Source of the DNA: HIMB114 sp052048155
GTDB lineage: Bacteria; Pseudomonadota; Alphaproteobacteria; Pelagibacterales; Pelagibacteraceae
Direction: 5' to 3'
Length of the DNA stretch: 64,000 bases
NCBI RefSeq assembly: GCF_052048155.1
Contig: NZ_JBNAIK010000006.1
Coordinates: forward strand, 13,939-77,938
Under the pieces are notes generated by a model that was given only the letters and a program-made list of their open reading frames with translations, did no database searches and was not told the DNA's origin. Numbering within the stretch: position 1 is the stretch's first letter; every line of letters begins with the position of its first letter. The translations under genes were made by a program, and so were the position numbers. Of the stretch, positions 16,264-24,883 are shown piece by piece.

Positions 16264-17406
16264 ATGAAATTTTTATATTTTTTTTTAGGATTTATTATTG
16301 CTTTTGCAATCATAAAATTTTTTTCAAAAAATAATAATTTTAAGTTTTCTCCAAAAAATAGAAATGATGAAGATGAAGGCAAAAATGTAAAGTGGACTAA
16401 AGCCTTAAATTTAATTCAGGATCAAATTTTTATTTTAAATAAAAGTAAAAATGTTGTTTTTGCTAATACAGCTGCTAAAAATCAATTTGGTTCAAAAATA
16501 GTTGCAAACCATTATGCCTCAATCATCAGAGATACTAATTTTATAGAAGCAATTAATAATATTTTTGAAAATAAAAAAAACTCTTCTGTAAACTCTGAAA
16601 TTAATTTTCCAACTTATCAATTTTTTAAAGCTAACTTGTATTATATTGAAGAAAATCTTTTTGATGAAAACTTTACAATTATGGTTGTGCTCCAAGACCT
16701 AACTGACCTTCTGAAAATTGAAAAATTAAAGTCTGACTTTGTTGCAAACGTATCACACGAACTTAGAACACCACTACAGAGTATTAAACTTGGTTTAGAA
16801 ACGATTACAGATGGACCTGCAAAATCTGACGATGCTGCAAAACAGAAATTTTTAAATATTATGAAAAATGAAACCAATCGAATGGATCAATTAATTACTG
16901 ATTTATTAACGCTTTCTAAAATTGAACAAGAAGAACATAAAAGACCTAACGATAAAGTTAATATTAAAAATATAATTAATATCGTGATTTTAAATTTAGA
17001 AACCTTGTCTCAAAATAAAAAAATTAAAATCTCAAATCTTATTTCAAGCGATATGATTGTTTTAGGCGATCAGAACAAATTAATAGAAGTTTTTTACAAT
17101 ATTATTGAAAATGCAATTAAATATAGTGACGAAAATAAAGAAATATCTGTAAAAGCTGAGATAAAAGGTGATTTTGTTGAAATCAAAATTATTGATCAAG
17201 GATATGGTATACCCAAAACTTCTTTGGGGCGCGTGACAGAAAGATTTTTTAGAATTGATCCAGAAAAAAGTAAAAAAGTTGGTGGTACAGGTTTAGGTTT
17301 GGCAATTGTAAAACATTTAATTAATCAGCATCGTGGCCAGCTTAATATCAGAAGTGAATTAAATAAAGGAAGCGAATTTGAGATTAAATTGCCAACTGCA
17401 AATTAA
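16264..17406 (+). CDS. phoR: Phosphate regulon sensor histidine kinase
   Basis: 380 residues. One N-terminal membrane span (residues 1-20), then a PAS-like region (about 45-150), the dimerisation helix with phospho-acceptor H165 in FVANVSHELRTPLQSI, and an ATPase domain with N box (IIENAIKYS), G1 (DQGYGIP) and G2 (GGTGLGLAIVK). It would phosphorylate PhoB when phosphate is scarce. It is not cotranscribed with phoB: the two genes are convergent and their stops overlap by 4 nt. The context (pst operon, phoB) makes the PhoR name secure. Confidence 0.92.
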   Translation: MKFLYFFLGFIIAFAIIKFFSKNNNFKFSPKNRNDEDEGKNVKWTKALNLIQDQIFILNKSKNVVFANTAAKNQFGSKIVANHYASIIRDTNFIEAINNIFENKKNSSVNSEINFPTYQFFKANLYYIEENLFDENFTIMVVLQDLTDLLKIEKLKSDFVANVSHELRTPLQSIKLGLETITDGPAKSDDAAKQKFLNIMKNETNRMDQLITDLLTLSKIEQEEHKRPNDKVNIKNIINIVILNLETLSQNKKIKISNLISSDMIVLGDQNKLIEVFYNIIENAIKYSDENKEISVKAEIKGDFVEIKIIDQGYGIPKTSLGRVTERFFRIDPEKSKKVGGTGLGLAIVKHLINQHRGQLNIRSELNKGSEFEIKLPTAN

Positions 17407-18083
17407 TCTAAAGAGTATCCTGCAGACCTTACAGTTCTAATTAATTCTTTTGTACCATCTAAATTAATTGCTTTTCTTAATCTTCTTATATGAACATCTA
17501 CTGTTCGATTTTCTACGTTTATATTATCAGGCCAAACATTTATAAGCAGTTGGTCTCTAGAATAAACTCGTTTTGGATTTTTAATGAAAAAATCTAACAT
17601 ACGATACTCTGTGGGCCCAAGATCAATCTGAGCTTCATTTCTAAAAACTTTTCTTTGTATTCGATCTATAACTAAATCCTCATAAACAGCTTTATCTTCT
17701 GCCACTCTTGGCTTGCTTCTTCGTAATAATGCATTAATTCTTGCAACTAATTCTGCATGACCAAAAGGTTTTGTAATATAATCATCAGCTCCAGCATTAA
17801 GTGCAGCCACTTTATCTTCCTCTTGACCTTTGGCGGTCAGCATAATGATTGGAAGATCTTGAAACTTTTTATCTTTTTTTAAGGATCTGCAAATATTAAT
17901 ACCAGAAAGGTCTGGAAGCATCCAGTCTAGTAAAACTAGATCAGGTTCTTGCTCCTTGATTTCATGAAGAGCTTCTTCGCCATTGCTAGAAACCAAAAAC
18001 TTAAAACCCTCTTTTTTTAAATTATATTCAACTAAAGTTATAATTGACTGTTCGTCTTCAACTAAAAAGACTTTAGCACCCAT
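17403..18083 (-). CDS. phoB: Phosphate regulon response regulator
   Basis: 226 residues. Receiver domain with the phosphorylated D53 in LLDWMLPD and LTAKG, then an OmpR/PhoB winged helix ending in TVDVHIRRLRKAIN and VRSAGYSLD. It binds Pho boxes and activates phosphate-starvation genes. It follows phoU by 3 nt at the end of the pst operon and converges with phoR. Length is normal. Confidence 0.95.
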   Translation of the reverse strand: MGAKVFLVEDEQSIITLVEYNLKKEGFKFLVSSNGEEALHEIKEQEPDLVLLDWMLPDLSGINICRSLKKDKKFQDLPIIMLTAKGQEEDKVAALNAGADDYITKPFGHAELVARINALLRRSKPRVAEDKAVYEDLVIDRIQRKVFRNEAQIDLGPTEYRMLDFFIKNPKRVYSRDQLLINVWPDNINVENRTVDVHIRRLRKAINLDGTKELIRTVRSAGYSLD

Positions 18084-18086
18084 AAA

Positions 18087-18749
18087 TTATTTTTGCGGAT
18101 AATCGCCTTCTATTAGGTAATGAACATTTTGACAAATACGTGAAAGATGGTCACCGGCTCGCTCTAAATTTTTACAAACAAAAAGTAAATTTGTTGCAAA
18201 ATCTAAATTCTTTTTATCTTTAGATAAAAATTCTAACACTTCTTTTATTGAGGCAGTCGCTAAGTCATTAACCTGTTCATCGTTTTTAATTGTATCTAAA
18301 CTCTTTTGAACAGATTTTTCTATAAAACAATCTAAAGTAGACTTTAATTGTTTTTGTACGATTTCTCCCAAACTCTCTATTCGTTTCAACATTTCTGGTG
18401 GCAGATCATCTGGCAAGGGTAAAATTTTCTTTGCATTACCTTTTGCCAAATCTCCAATTCTCTCTAGATCTTGTGAAATTTTTAAAGTTGAAATTGCATA
18501 TCTAAGATCTATTGCGACAGGAGATCTTTTTACTAATATAGTCATAATTTGTTGATCAATTGATGATCTAAACTTATTAATTTTAGCATCACTTTCAACA
18601 ATTTTACTAACAGCATCTTTATCTACTGTTGTTATTGCATTCATAGAGTCGTGAAGTAACTTCTCAGTTAAACTTCCCATTTGAACCAAGCTATCATTTA
18701 AATGTTGAAGCTCTTCGTCGTATGATTTTACAATATGTTCATCGCTCAT
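18087..18749 (-). CDS. phoU: Phosphate transport regulator PhoU
   Basis: 220 residues, all-helical two-repeat PhoU. Metal-binding motifs (ERIGDLAKG and ERAGDHLSRICQ) appear in each half. It restrains PhoR signalling in response to Pst activity. It sits 3 nt after pstB and 3 nt before phoB. Confidence 0.95.
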   Translation of the reverse strand: MSDEHIVKSYDEELQHLNDSLVQMGSLTEKLLHDSMNAITTVDKDAVSKIVESDAKINKFRSSIDQQIMTILVKRSPVAIDLRYAISTLKISQDLERIGDLAKGNAKKILPLPDDLPPEMLKRIESLGEIVQKQLKSTLDCFIEKSVQKSLDTIKNDEQVNDLATASIKEVLEFLSKDKKNLDFATNLLFVCKNLERAGDHLSRICQNVHYLIEGDYPQK

Positions 18750-18752
18750 AAA

Positions 18753-19529
18753 TTATCCAAATCTACCAGTTATATAATCTTGAGTCATGGTATTATTAGG
18801 GTTCTTAAATATTTTTTCAGTTTCACCCATTTCTATTAACTTTCCTAAATGAAAAAATCCTGTTCTTTGAGAAACTCTTGCGGCTTGTGACATTGAGTGT
18901 GTTACGATTACAATGGTGAATGAACTTTTAAGAGAGTCTATGAGTTCTTCAATTTTTGCAGTCGCAATTGGATCTAAAGCACTACAAGGCTCATCCATTA
19001 AAATAATTTCAGGATTAATAGATATAGCTCTAGCAATACACAGTCTTTGCTGTTGTCCACCTGATAAGCCTGTTCCTGGTTCATGAAGTCGATCTTTTAC
19101 CTCATTCCATAAAGCTGCCTTTTGCAAACTTGTTTCTACAATTTGATCCATTTCATTTTTATCATTAGCAATCCCATGAATTGTGGGACCGTATGCAATA
19201 TTATCATAAATACTTTTTGGAAAAGGGTTTGGTTTTTGAAAAACCATTCCAACTTTCTCTCTTAAACGAACTACATCGACGTCAGGTTTATAAATATTAA
19301 AATTATCTATTTCTATCTCACCTGTGATTTTACAAATATCAATCACATCATTCATTCGATTAATACATCTTAAAAAAGTAGATTTTCCGCAACCCGATGG
19401 GCCAATTAAAGCTGTAACTTCATTTTTATAAATTTCTAAATCAATTCCAAATAAAGCCTGTTTATCGCCGTAAAAAACATCGATATTTTTACTTATAACT
19501 TTTGCTTCTCTTTTATTTTCTAGTTCCAT
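18753..19529 (-). CDS. pstB: Phosphate ABC transporter ATP-binding protein
   Basis: 258 residues. Walker A GPSGCGKSTFLR, signature LSGGQQQRLCIARA, Walker B IILMDEPCSALDP. The PstB-specific MVFQKPNPFPKSIYDNIAYG segment is present. It powers high-affinity Pi import. The start overlaps pstA by 10 nt. Confidence 0.96.
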   Translation of the reverse strand: MELENKREAKVISKNIDVFYGDKQALFGIDLEIYKNEVTALIGPSGCGKSTFLRCINRMNDVIDICKITGEIEIDNFNIYKPDVDVVRLREKVGMVFQKPNPFPKSIYDNIAYGPTIHGIANDKNEMDQIVETSLQKAALWNEVKDRLHEPGTGLSGGQQQRLCIARAISINPEIILMDEPCSALDPIATAKIEELIDSLKSSFTIVIVTHSMSQAARVSQRTGFFHLGKLIEMGETEKIFKNPNNTMTQDYITGRFG

Positions 19530-20782
19530 TTTTTCTCAAATTTTTGTCTTGCATACACAGCAAGCGAGTTCATAACAATTAAAAAACCAAGTAACATCAT
19601 AATTGTTGCGGATGTTTTTTCCACAAAGCCTCTTTCCGCAGATTCTGACCATAAGTAAACTTGAACAGGTAGTGAGGCTGATGGGTCCATTGGACTGCCT
19701 GGCAATTCAACCACAAAAGCTACCATTCCAATTAATAATAAAGGTGCTGTTTCACCTAATGCTTGAGCAAGACCAATGATTGTTCCGGATAAAGTTCCTG
19801 GCATAGCTAGTGGTACAACATGATGAAATACGGTTTGGACTTTTGAAGCCCCCATAGCTAAAGCCCCCTCGCGTATTGACGGAGGAACTGCTTTTAGAGA
19901 TGCGCGTGCTGGGATTATAATTCTGGGCAAAGTCATAAGCGATAATGCAATTCCACCAACTAATGGGGTAGACCTTGGTAATTCAAAAACATTTAATAAA
20001 ATTCCCAGCCCTAATAATCCAAAAACTATAGACGGAACTGCTGCTAAATTATTGATATTGATTTCTATTAAATCAGTCAGCTTATTTTTTGGAGCAAATT
20101 CTTCAAGGTATACTGCTGCTGCTAAAGCTATTGGAAATGAAATTAATAGACAAATCAAAATAGTAAATAATGATCCTAATATGGCGCCTCCAAAACCTGC
20201 TAATTCTGGATCACGACTATCTCCTTTTGAAAATAAGTAGTTGTTAAATATTTTTTCTATTTTTCCGTCTTTCAAAAACTGATCATAAATTTTTAGTTGA
20301 TAATTAGATAATCTCCTTCGATCTTCTGGAATATCTCTTGGAAAGTTACCTTTATGTAACTGATCAAAATCATCTGATGCTGTAAGCAAAAGTGTTACTG
20401 TTTTGTTTAATTGATCTTTATTTTTTAAAAAATAATTTTTTGCTTCAAATTCATAATCAGGACTTAATAATTTAATTATTTGTTTTTCCTCTTCGCGGTT
20501 TGAGAAAGGATAACTTTTAATAAATTCCTCATAAATTAGAGTATAGTAATCTGCATTATCAACTTCGTCTTTATCGTTAACATTTGTGATCCCTAGTTTA
20601 TTTGCATCAAATGTAACTTCAAGCTTGATCATTGTTCTTGAAAAAGCACTTGTTCCATCTGAAAAAACTTTAAAAACTAATAACCCTACAAAAAATAATG
20701 CTAATGAAATTGCAATAATTCCATAAAGTTGAAATCTTTTTTCTGCTTGATACCTTTTTTTTCTTCTTAGTTCTTTATTCAT
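19520..20782 (-). CDS. pstA: Phosphate ABC transporter permease PstA
   Basis: 420 residues, longer than enteric PstA because of a hydrophilic N-terminal extension of about 190 residues after the first membrane span. This fits a known alphaproteobacterial long form. The permease core follows, with the loop REGALAMGASKVQTVFHHVVP and the conserved ALGETAPLLLIG. It overlaps pstC by 8 nt and pstB by 10 nt. It forms the inner-membrane Pi channel with PstC. Confidence 0.93.
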   Translation of the reverse strand: MNKELRRKKRYQAEKRFQLYGIIAISLALFFVGLLVFKVFSDGTSAFSRTMIKLEVTFDANKLGITNVNDKDEVDNADYYTLIYEEFIKSYPFSNREEEKQIIKLLSPDYEFEAKNYFLKNKDQLNKTVTLLLTASDDFDQLHKGNFPRDIPEDRRRLSNYQLKIYDQFLKDGKIEKIFNNYLFSKGDSRDPELAGFGGAILGSLFTILICLLISFPIALAAAVYLEEFAPKNKLTDLIEININNLAAVPSIVFGLLGLGILLNVFELPRSTPLVGGIALSLMTLPRIIIPARASLKAVPPSIREGALAMGASKVQTVFHHVVPLAMPGTLSGTIIGLAQALGETAPLLLIGMVAFVVELPGSPMDPSASLPVQVYLWSESAERGFVEKTSATIMMLLGFLIVMNSLAVYARQKFEKKWN

Positions 20783-22181
20783 ATTGTTCTCTATATTTTT
20801 TGACTACTCTTAAAGCGATAAAATTTAAAACTAAAGTGGCTGCAAATAATGTTAAACCTAAAGCAAACGCTGCTTGCGTTTTTGCGCTTGTAAACTCTTG
20901 ATCGCCTACCAAGATCATTACAATTTGTGTTGTGACTGTGGTTGTTGATTCTAATGGGTTGATTGTTAAATTTGCAGCTAAACCAGCGGCCATCACGACA
21001 ATCATAGTTTCTCCAATTGCTCTTGAGACAGCCAATAAGATTGATCCAACAATTCCGGGTAACGCAGCAGGAAATACAACTTTTTTGATTGTTTCTGATT
21101 TTGTGGCGCCAACTGCATACGATCCATCTCTTAATGATTGTGGTACAGCATTGACTACGTCATCGGTTAATGAGGAAACAAATGGGATGATCATAACACC
21201 CATGACTAAACCTGCGGCTAACGCACTTTCGGATGAAACTTCTAATCCCAAGGACTCTCCTAATATTCTAAAAAAAGGACCAACTGTTAATGCTGCAAAA
21301 AACCCGTAAACAACAGTGGGTACTCCTGCTAATATTTCTATTATAGGCTTTCCAAATTTTCTAACATTTGTACCGGCATATTCAGCAAAATATATTCCTG
21401 AAAATAATCCAATAGGAACTGCAACGCACATCGCGATAAAAGCAATAAATGCAGTTCCGGCAAATAACGGTATTGCACCAAATGCTTCACTTAGTTCTTT
21501 AAGTTGAGCAGTTGTTAGTTCTGCAGAAGCATCACTCACAAAAGCCTTTTGAGGACTCCATGATGTACCAAAAATAAAATCAAAAAAATTAATAGTAGTA
21601 AAAAATTTAATACTTTCAAATAAGAGTGAAAATATAATACCCACAGTAGTTAGAATTGCTGCGACAGAACTTGTAAACAAAATAATTCTTATTATTTTTT
21701 CAACACCCTCTCTTGCATGAACATTGTTTGAAATATTCTTCAAGGCAAGTCCTGAAAACAAAATAATTGCTGATAAAAAAACAACTACCTTAGAGCTCGT
21801 GGCAACTGAGAGGAGACGTTTATATTGTTCAGCTCCTAATTTGATACTTTCATCTAATTGGCCGCTAAAATTTCCAGTATAGTAAGCTTTAATTTTTTGA
21901 TAAATTAAATTAAGCTCATCTTTTGATATTGCTTTTAAACTATCAGTTTGAATTTTGGAAAAAATTAAATTTTTTATAATAGCTGGCTCTAATATATTCC
22001 ATGATACCAAAATTATAAGTGCGGGTAACGCACACCACAATGATAAGTAATAAGCATAATACTTTGGTAATGCTTTTAATTTAAATTGTTTACTACTAGC
22101 AAAATATCCAATTCTTGATTTGGAAAAAAAATATAAAGAAACTGAAAAAAGAAGAATGAATAAAAATAATACTAAGTTCAT
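20775..22181 (-). CDS. pstC: Phosphate ABC transporter permease PstC
   Basis: 468 residues, the long alphaproteobacterial form: an N-terminal part of about 180 residues with spans, then the permease core with the loop RDGSYAVGATKSETIKKVVFP and SRAIGETMIVVMAAG. The AUG is closely preceded by AAAGGG, which can be sequestered in a stem-loop. It pairs with PstA. Neighbouring spacing shows one pstSCAB-phoU-phoB operon. Confidence 0.94.
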   Translation of the reverse strand: MNLVLFLFILLFSVSLYFFSKSRIGYFASSKQFKLKALPKYYAYYLSLWCALPALIILVSWNILEPAIIKNLIFSKIQTDSLKAISKDELNLIYQKIKAYYTGNFSGQLDESIKLGAEQYKRLLSVATSSKVVVFLSAIILFSGLALKNISNNVHAREGVEKIIRIILFTSSVAAILTTVGIIFSLLFESIKFFTTINFFDFIFGTSWSPQKAFVSDASAELTTAQLKELSEAFGAIPLFAGTAFIAFIAMCVAVPIGLFSGIYFAEYAGTNVRKFGKPIIEILAGVPTVVYGFFAALTVGPFFRILGESLGLEVSSESALAAGLVMGVMIIPFVSSLTDDVVNAVPQSLRDGSYAVGATKSETIKKVVFPAALPGIVGSILLAVSRAIGETMIVVMAAGLAANLTINPLESTTTVTTQIVMILVGDQEFTSAKTQAAFALGLTLFAATLVLNFIALRVVKKYREQYE

Positions 22182-22184
22182 TTA

Positions 22185-22222
22185 GCCCTTTATGTTTAAA
22201 GGGCCAGAATAATCCGGCCCTT
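22185..22222 (-). promoter_or_regulatory. Two mutually exclusive stem-loops between pstS and pstC
   Basis: On the minus-strand RNA, AAGGGCCGGA-UUAU-UCUGGCCCUU (22222-22199) forms a 10-bp stem with one G.U pair. The segment GCCCUUUA from its 3' arm can instead pair with UAAAGGGC (22204-22185), which carries the likely Shine-Dalgarno of pstC. The two folds compete for the same bases. The base complementarity is seen; the switching is inference. Confidence 0.55.
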
Positions 22223-22248
22223 AGAAACTTTAGCACTAAATAACTAAT

Positions 22249-23268
22249 TTATTGAATTGTAGTTAATTTTAGAGCCGAATTTCTTGTTAAATTATATTTA
22301 TCTGGACTTAGAGGGACTAACCCAACATCAGTTAAATAACCTCTGGGCCCAGTTGCTTTTTTTGCAGTAAAGTCTTTTAAAAATTCATGAATACCCGGAA
22401 CAACTCCAATATGAGCTTTTTTTACATAAAAGAATAATGGTCTTGCAATCGGATATGAGTAATTTTGAATTCCCTCAAGTGATGGAACCACTCCATTCAC
22501 TTTTGCTGCTTTAATTTTGTCTTTGTTAGCTACTAAGTAACTAAAACCAAATAAACCAAAAAGTTCTGGATCTGCGGAAAGTTTATTTACAATCAATGTA
22601 TCATTCTCTCCTGCTTCAATAGCAAGTCCATCTTCTCTAAGTTTAACGCATGCTTTTTTTGCTTTTTTACCTGCAGCTTCATATGCAGCTTTTGCAGTTT
22701 TTGAACAACCTTTTGCCATCACTAATGAATTCCAAGCATCTCTTGTGCCTGATGTTGGAGGAGGTACCAAAATTTTTATTCCATAGTTTGGTAAAGATTT
22801 ATCAATGTCACTCCATTTTTTATATGGATTAGCTACAAGCTTGCCATCTACATCAACATCATGAGCCAATGCTCTCCATAAATGTTCTTTGGTAAAATTA
22901 GCATTTTTTGCTTTTACGGAATGTGCAAAAGATATGCCATCGTTACCAACGACTATTTCAATTATATCTTTAACACCATTTTTTGAGCAAAGCTCTTTTT
23001 CGGAAGATTTGATTGCTCTTGACGCGTTTGTAATATCTGGATGGTTAGTTCCAACACCTGCACAGAACAATTTCATTCCTCCACCAGTTCCTGTGCTTTC
23101 AATAACTGGTGTTTTAAATTTTCCTGATTTACCAAATCTCTCAGCAACTACGGTCGCATAAGGGTAAACTGTCGAAGAGCCTACAATTTTGATTTGATCT
23201 CTAGCAATTGCATTGGATACGAAAACAAATGATAGGATCAAAAAAAATAATGTTTTTAATTGTTTCAT
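22249..23268 (-). CDS. pstS: Phosphate ABC transporter substrate-binding protein
   Basis: 339 residues with a signal peptide (MKQLKTLFFLILSFVFVSNAIA). The mature N-terminus DQIKIVGSSTVYPYATVVAE and the segments ESTGTGGGMKLFC and PPPTSGTRDAWNSL are phosphate-binding motifs of PstS. It captures phosphate in the periplasm. It heads the pst operon, with a Pho box about 70 nt upstream and a stem-loop after its stop. Confidence 0.95.
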   Translation of the reverse strand: MKQLKTLFFLILSFVFVSNAIARDQIKIVGSSTVYPYATVVAERFGKSGKFKTPVIESTGTGGGMKLFCAGVGTNHPDITNASRAIKSSEKELCSKNGVKDIIEIVVGNDGISFAHSVKAKNANFTKEHLWRALAHDVDVDGKLVANPYKKWSDIDKSLPNYGIKILVPPPTSGTRDAWNSLVMAKGCSKTAKAAYEAAGKKAKKACVKLREDGLAIEAGENDTLIVNKLSADPELFGLFGFSYLVANKDKIKAAKVNGVVPSLEGIQNYSYPIARPLFFYVKKAHIGVVPGIHEFLKDFTAKKATGPRGYLTDVGLVPLSPDKYNLTRNSALKLTTIQ

Positions 23269-23338
23269 TTTTTTTCCTTAAGTTATTAATTTTGGCTCTT
23301 TAATTAATAAATAGTGATGAAACTAATATTTAACTAAT

Positions 23339-23356
23339 GTTAAAGTTTTGTTACAA
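23339..23356 (-). promoter_or_regulatory. Pho box upstream of pstS
   Basis: On the minus strand TTGTAAC-AAAA-CTTTAAC, followed in the same 11-nt phase by GTTAAATATTA and GTTTCATCACT, so about four 11-nt repeats run toward pstS. This is the tandem half-site design bound by PhoB dimers. The box is 70 nt upstream of the ATG. Confidence 0.7.
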
Positions 23357-23411
23357 TTTTTATCTTAATGGTTGCAATTGAGTTTTTTAAAAGGTTAATA
23401 ATTTAGGATTT

Positions 23412-23504
23412 TTAAACAATTAAAGTAATTGCCAATAACACCATACCAACAATTACAAGCAAAACAGGGACTGCTTTATTAAGGGGTAAATTTGAAAGAC
23501 TCAT
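23412..23504 (-). CDS. 30-residue membrane peptide coupled to doxX
   Basis: A short frame reading MSLSNLPLNKAVPVLLVIVG and ten further residues, stop at 23412. About residues 12-30 form one hydrophobic helix. Its ATG shares bases with the doxX stop (TAATG), the same coupling seen at several real gene junctions in this window, so it is probably translated after doxX. It lies just upstream of the pstS control region. I recognise no family. It could be a small subunit of the DoxX protein or an unrelated membrane peptide. Confidence 0.5.
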   Translation of the reverse strand: MSLSNLPLNKAVPVLLVIVGMVLLAITLIV

Positions 23505-23965
23505 TAAAATTCTTTTGGCAACTGGTTATCAATTGAAAGTGTACTACCACCTCTTAATGTGATTGCAATCATTATCAGCATCCACATTAATGGGTATTCA
23601 TATCCACCTTTGACCCATAAAAATCCATTTTGAAAGTGCACAACAAAAGTTGCTACGAACAAGACTCCAACTAACTGTGCAGAAAAAATTCGTGTTAACA
23701 AACCAATTGCTACACAAATTCCACCAACAAATTCTATAATACCAACGTACCATGCAAAAAAAACAGATGGTTCAATTGAAATAGATGAAAAAAACTTTGC
23801 AGTTCTTTCTATTCCGCCATCATTAAATAATTTTCCGTAACCATGAGGAATCATCATGACACCAACTGCTATTCTTATAATTGGGTAAGCTAGTGGTCCA
23901 AGTAACTCATAAACTGGATCGAGTTTTCTAATGATATATCGTGATGTTCTGCTAACTGGTATCAT
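23504..23965 (-). CDS. DoxX-family membrane protein
   Basis: 153 residues from ATG 23965; an upstream in-frame start at 24019 would run into the divergent channel gene and adds residues unlike the family. The DoxX pattern is clear: RIAVGVMMIPHGYGKLFNDGG, WYVGIIEFVGGICVAIGLLTR, FVVHFQNGFLWVKGGYEYPLM. Four membrane spans. DoxX proteins are often linked to redox or thiol metabolism, but the function is poorly known. The stop overlaps the start of a 30-residue membrane peptide. Confidence 0.85.
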   Translation of the reverse strand: MIPVSRTSRYIIRKLDPVYELLGPLAYPIIRIAVGVMMIPHGYGKLFNDGGIERTAKFFSSISIEPSVFFAWYVGIIEFVGGICVAIGLLTRIFSAQLVGVLFVATFVVHFQNGFLWVKGGYEYPLMWMLIMIAITLRGGSTLSIDNQLPKEF

Positions 23966-23975
23966 TTGATAATCA

Positions 23976-24407
23976 ATGTATATTACAAAAATGATTTGGT
24001 CGATCATTTTTACAGTCATTTTAGTAGCTTTAAGTTTAAAAATTCATGGTTTAACACTGAATTATCTCAGTCAAAACACGGCAAAAAAGTTTATTTATAA
24101 AGACTTTGTAAAAATCTCTGCGTGTTTAATTGGGTCTCATTTAGTCCAAATTATCTTATTCGCTTTCTACTATTTCATGTCTTATCAGACTAATCCTGAT
24201 CAAAATCTTTTTGGTGGAAACTTATCAGGTAACTTTTTAGACTTTTTTTATTATTCCATAAATTGTTACACAACGCTTGGAACAGGAGATATTTTTGCAA
24301 ATGGACCAATGCGCATTGCAACAGGTTTAGAGGCATTAATTGGACTAGTTCTTATCGCATGGACGGCAACATTTAAGCTGAGTTATTTATTTAAAAATAA
24401 AAACTAA
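23976..24407 (+). CDS. Two-span ion-channel protein with K+-channel-like pore
   Basis: About 143 residues (ATG 23976, or ATG 23991). An extra N-terminal span, then a span near residues 48-68, a pore helix FFYYSINCYTTLGTGD near 89-104 and a final span (GLEALIGLVLIAWTATFKLSYL), as in Ion_trans_2 channels. The selectivity filter would be TLGTGD instead of TxGYGD, with threonine at the tyrosine position. It starts 10-25 nt from the divergent doxX. The call as a channel is likely; the ion selectivity is open. Confidence 0.7.
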   Translation: MYITKMIWSIIFTVILVALSLKIHGLTLNYLSQNTAKKFIYKDFVKISACLIGSHLVQIILFAFYYFMSYQTNPDQNLFGGNLSGNFLDFFYYSINCYTTLGTGDIFANGPMRIATGLEALIGLVLIAWTATFKLSYLFKNKN

Positions 24408-24409
24408 AC

Positions 24410-24883
24410 TTAAGACTTAGGAATAAATTTTAAAGCAACACCGTTATTACAATATCGTTTGAAAGTTGGTCTTGGTCCATCATTAAAAACATGACCATGG
24501 TGACCTTTGCATGTTGCACAGTGGTATTCAGTTCTTGGATACAAAAGCTTAAAGTCGGTTTTTGTTTTTAAATTTCCTTTATAAAAATCAAAAAAAGATG
24601 GCCATCCTGTACCAGAGTCATATTTCATAGATGAATGAAAAAGCTTTGTATTACATGCAACACAAACATATTCACCTTCACGCTTTTCGTTATTTAATGG
24701 ACTTGTAAAAGGTCTTTCGGTACCCTCTTTTCTTAAAATTTTAAATTGTTCAGGCGTTAAAATTTTTTCCCATTCCTCATCTGTTTTTATAATTTCTTTT
24801 AAAGCTGAAAAAACAGATGTTTGGCTAAAACCTATAACCAGTAGAGATTGTGCAATAATTTTTAAAAATGTTCTTTTGTTCAT
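24410..24883 (-). CDS. msrB: Peptide-methionine (R)-S-oxide reductase
   Basis: 157 residues with an N-terminal hydrophobic signal (MNKRTFLKIIAQSLLVIGFS), so probably exported or membrane-anchored. The MsrB domain has zinc cysteines in CVACN and CATCKGHHGHVF, the substrate region GTGWPSF, and the catalytic cysteine in RYCNNGVAL near the C-terminus. It repairs oxidised methionine in envelope proteins. It starts 1 nt before the downstream-facing stop of the fusion gene and may be cotranscribed with it. Confidence 0.92.
   Translation of the reverse strand: MNKRTFLKIIAQSLLVIGFSQTSVFSALKEIIKTDEEWEKILTPEQFKILRKEGTERPFTSPLNNEKREGEYVCVACNTKLFHSSMKYDSGTGWPSFFDFYKGNLKTKTDFKLLYPRTEYHCATCKGHHGHVFNDGPRPTFKRYCNNGVALKFIPKS

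Noticed and set aside
20932..21507. Plus-strand frames opposite pstC
   Set aside because: Antisense to well-supported pstC membrane segments; alanine/proline-rich mirror translation.
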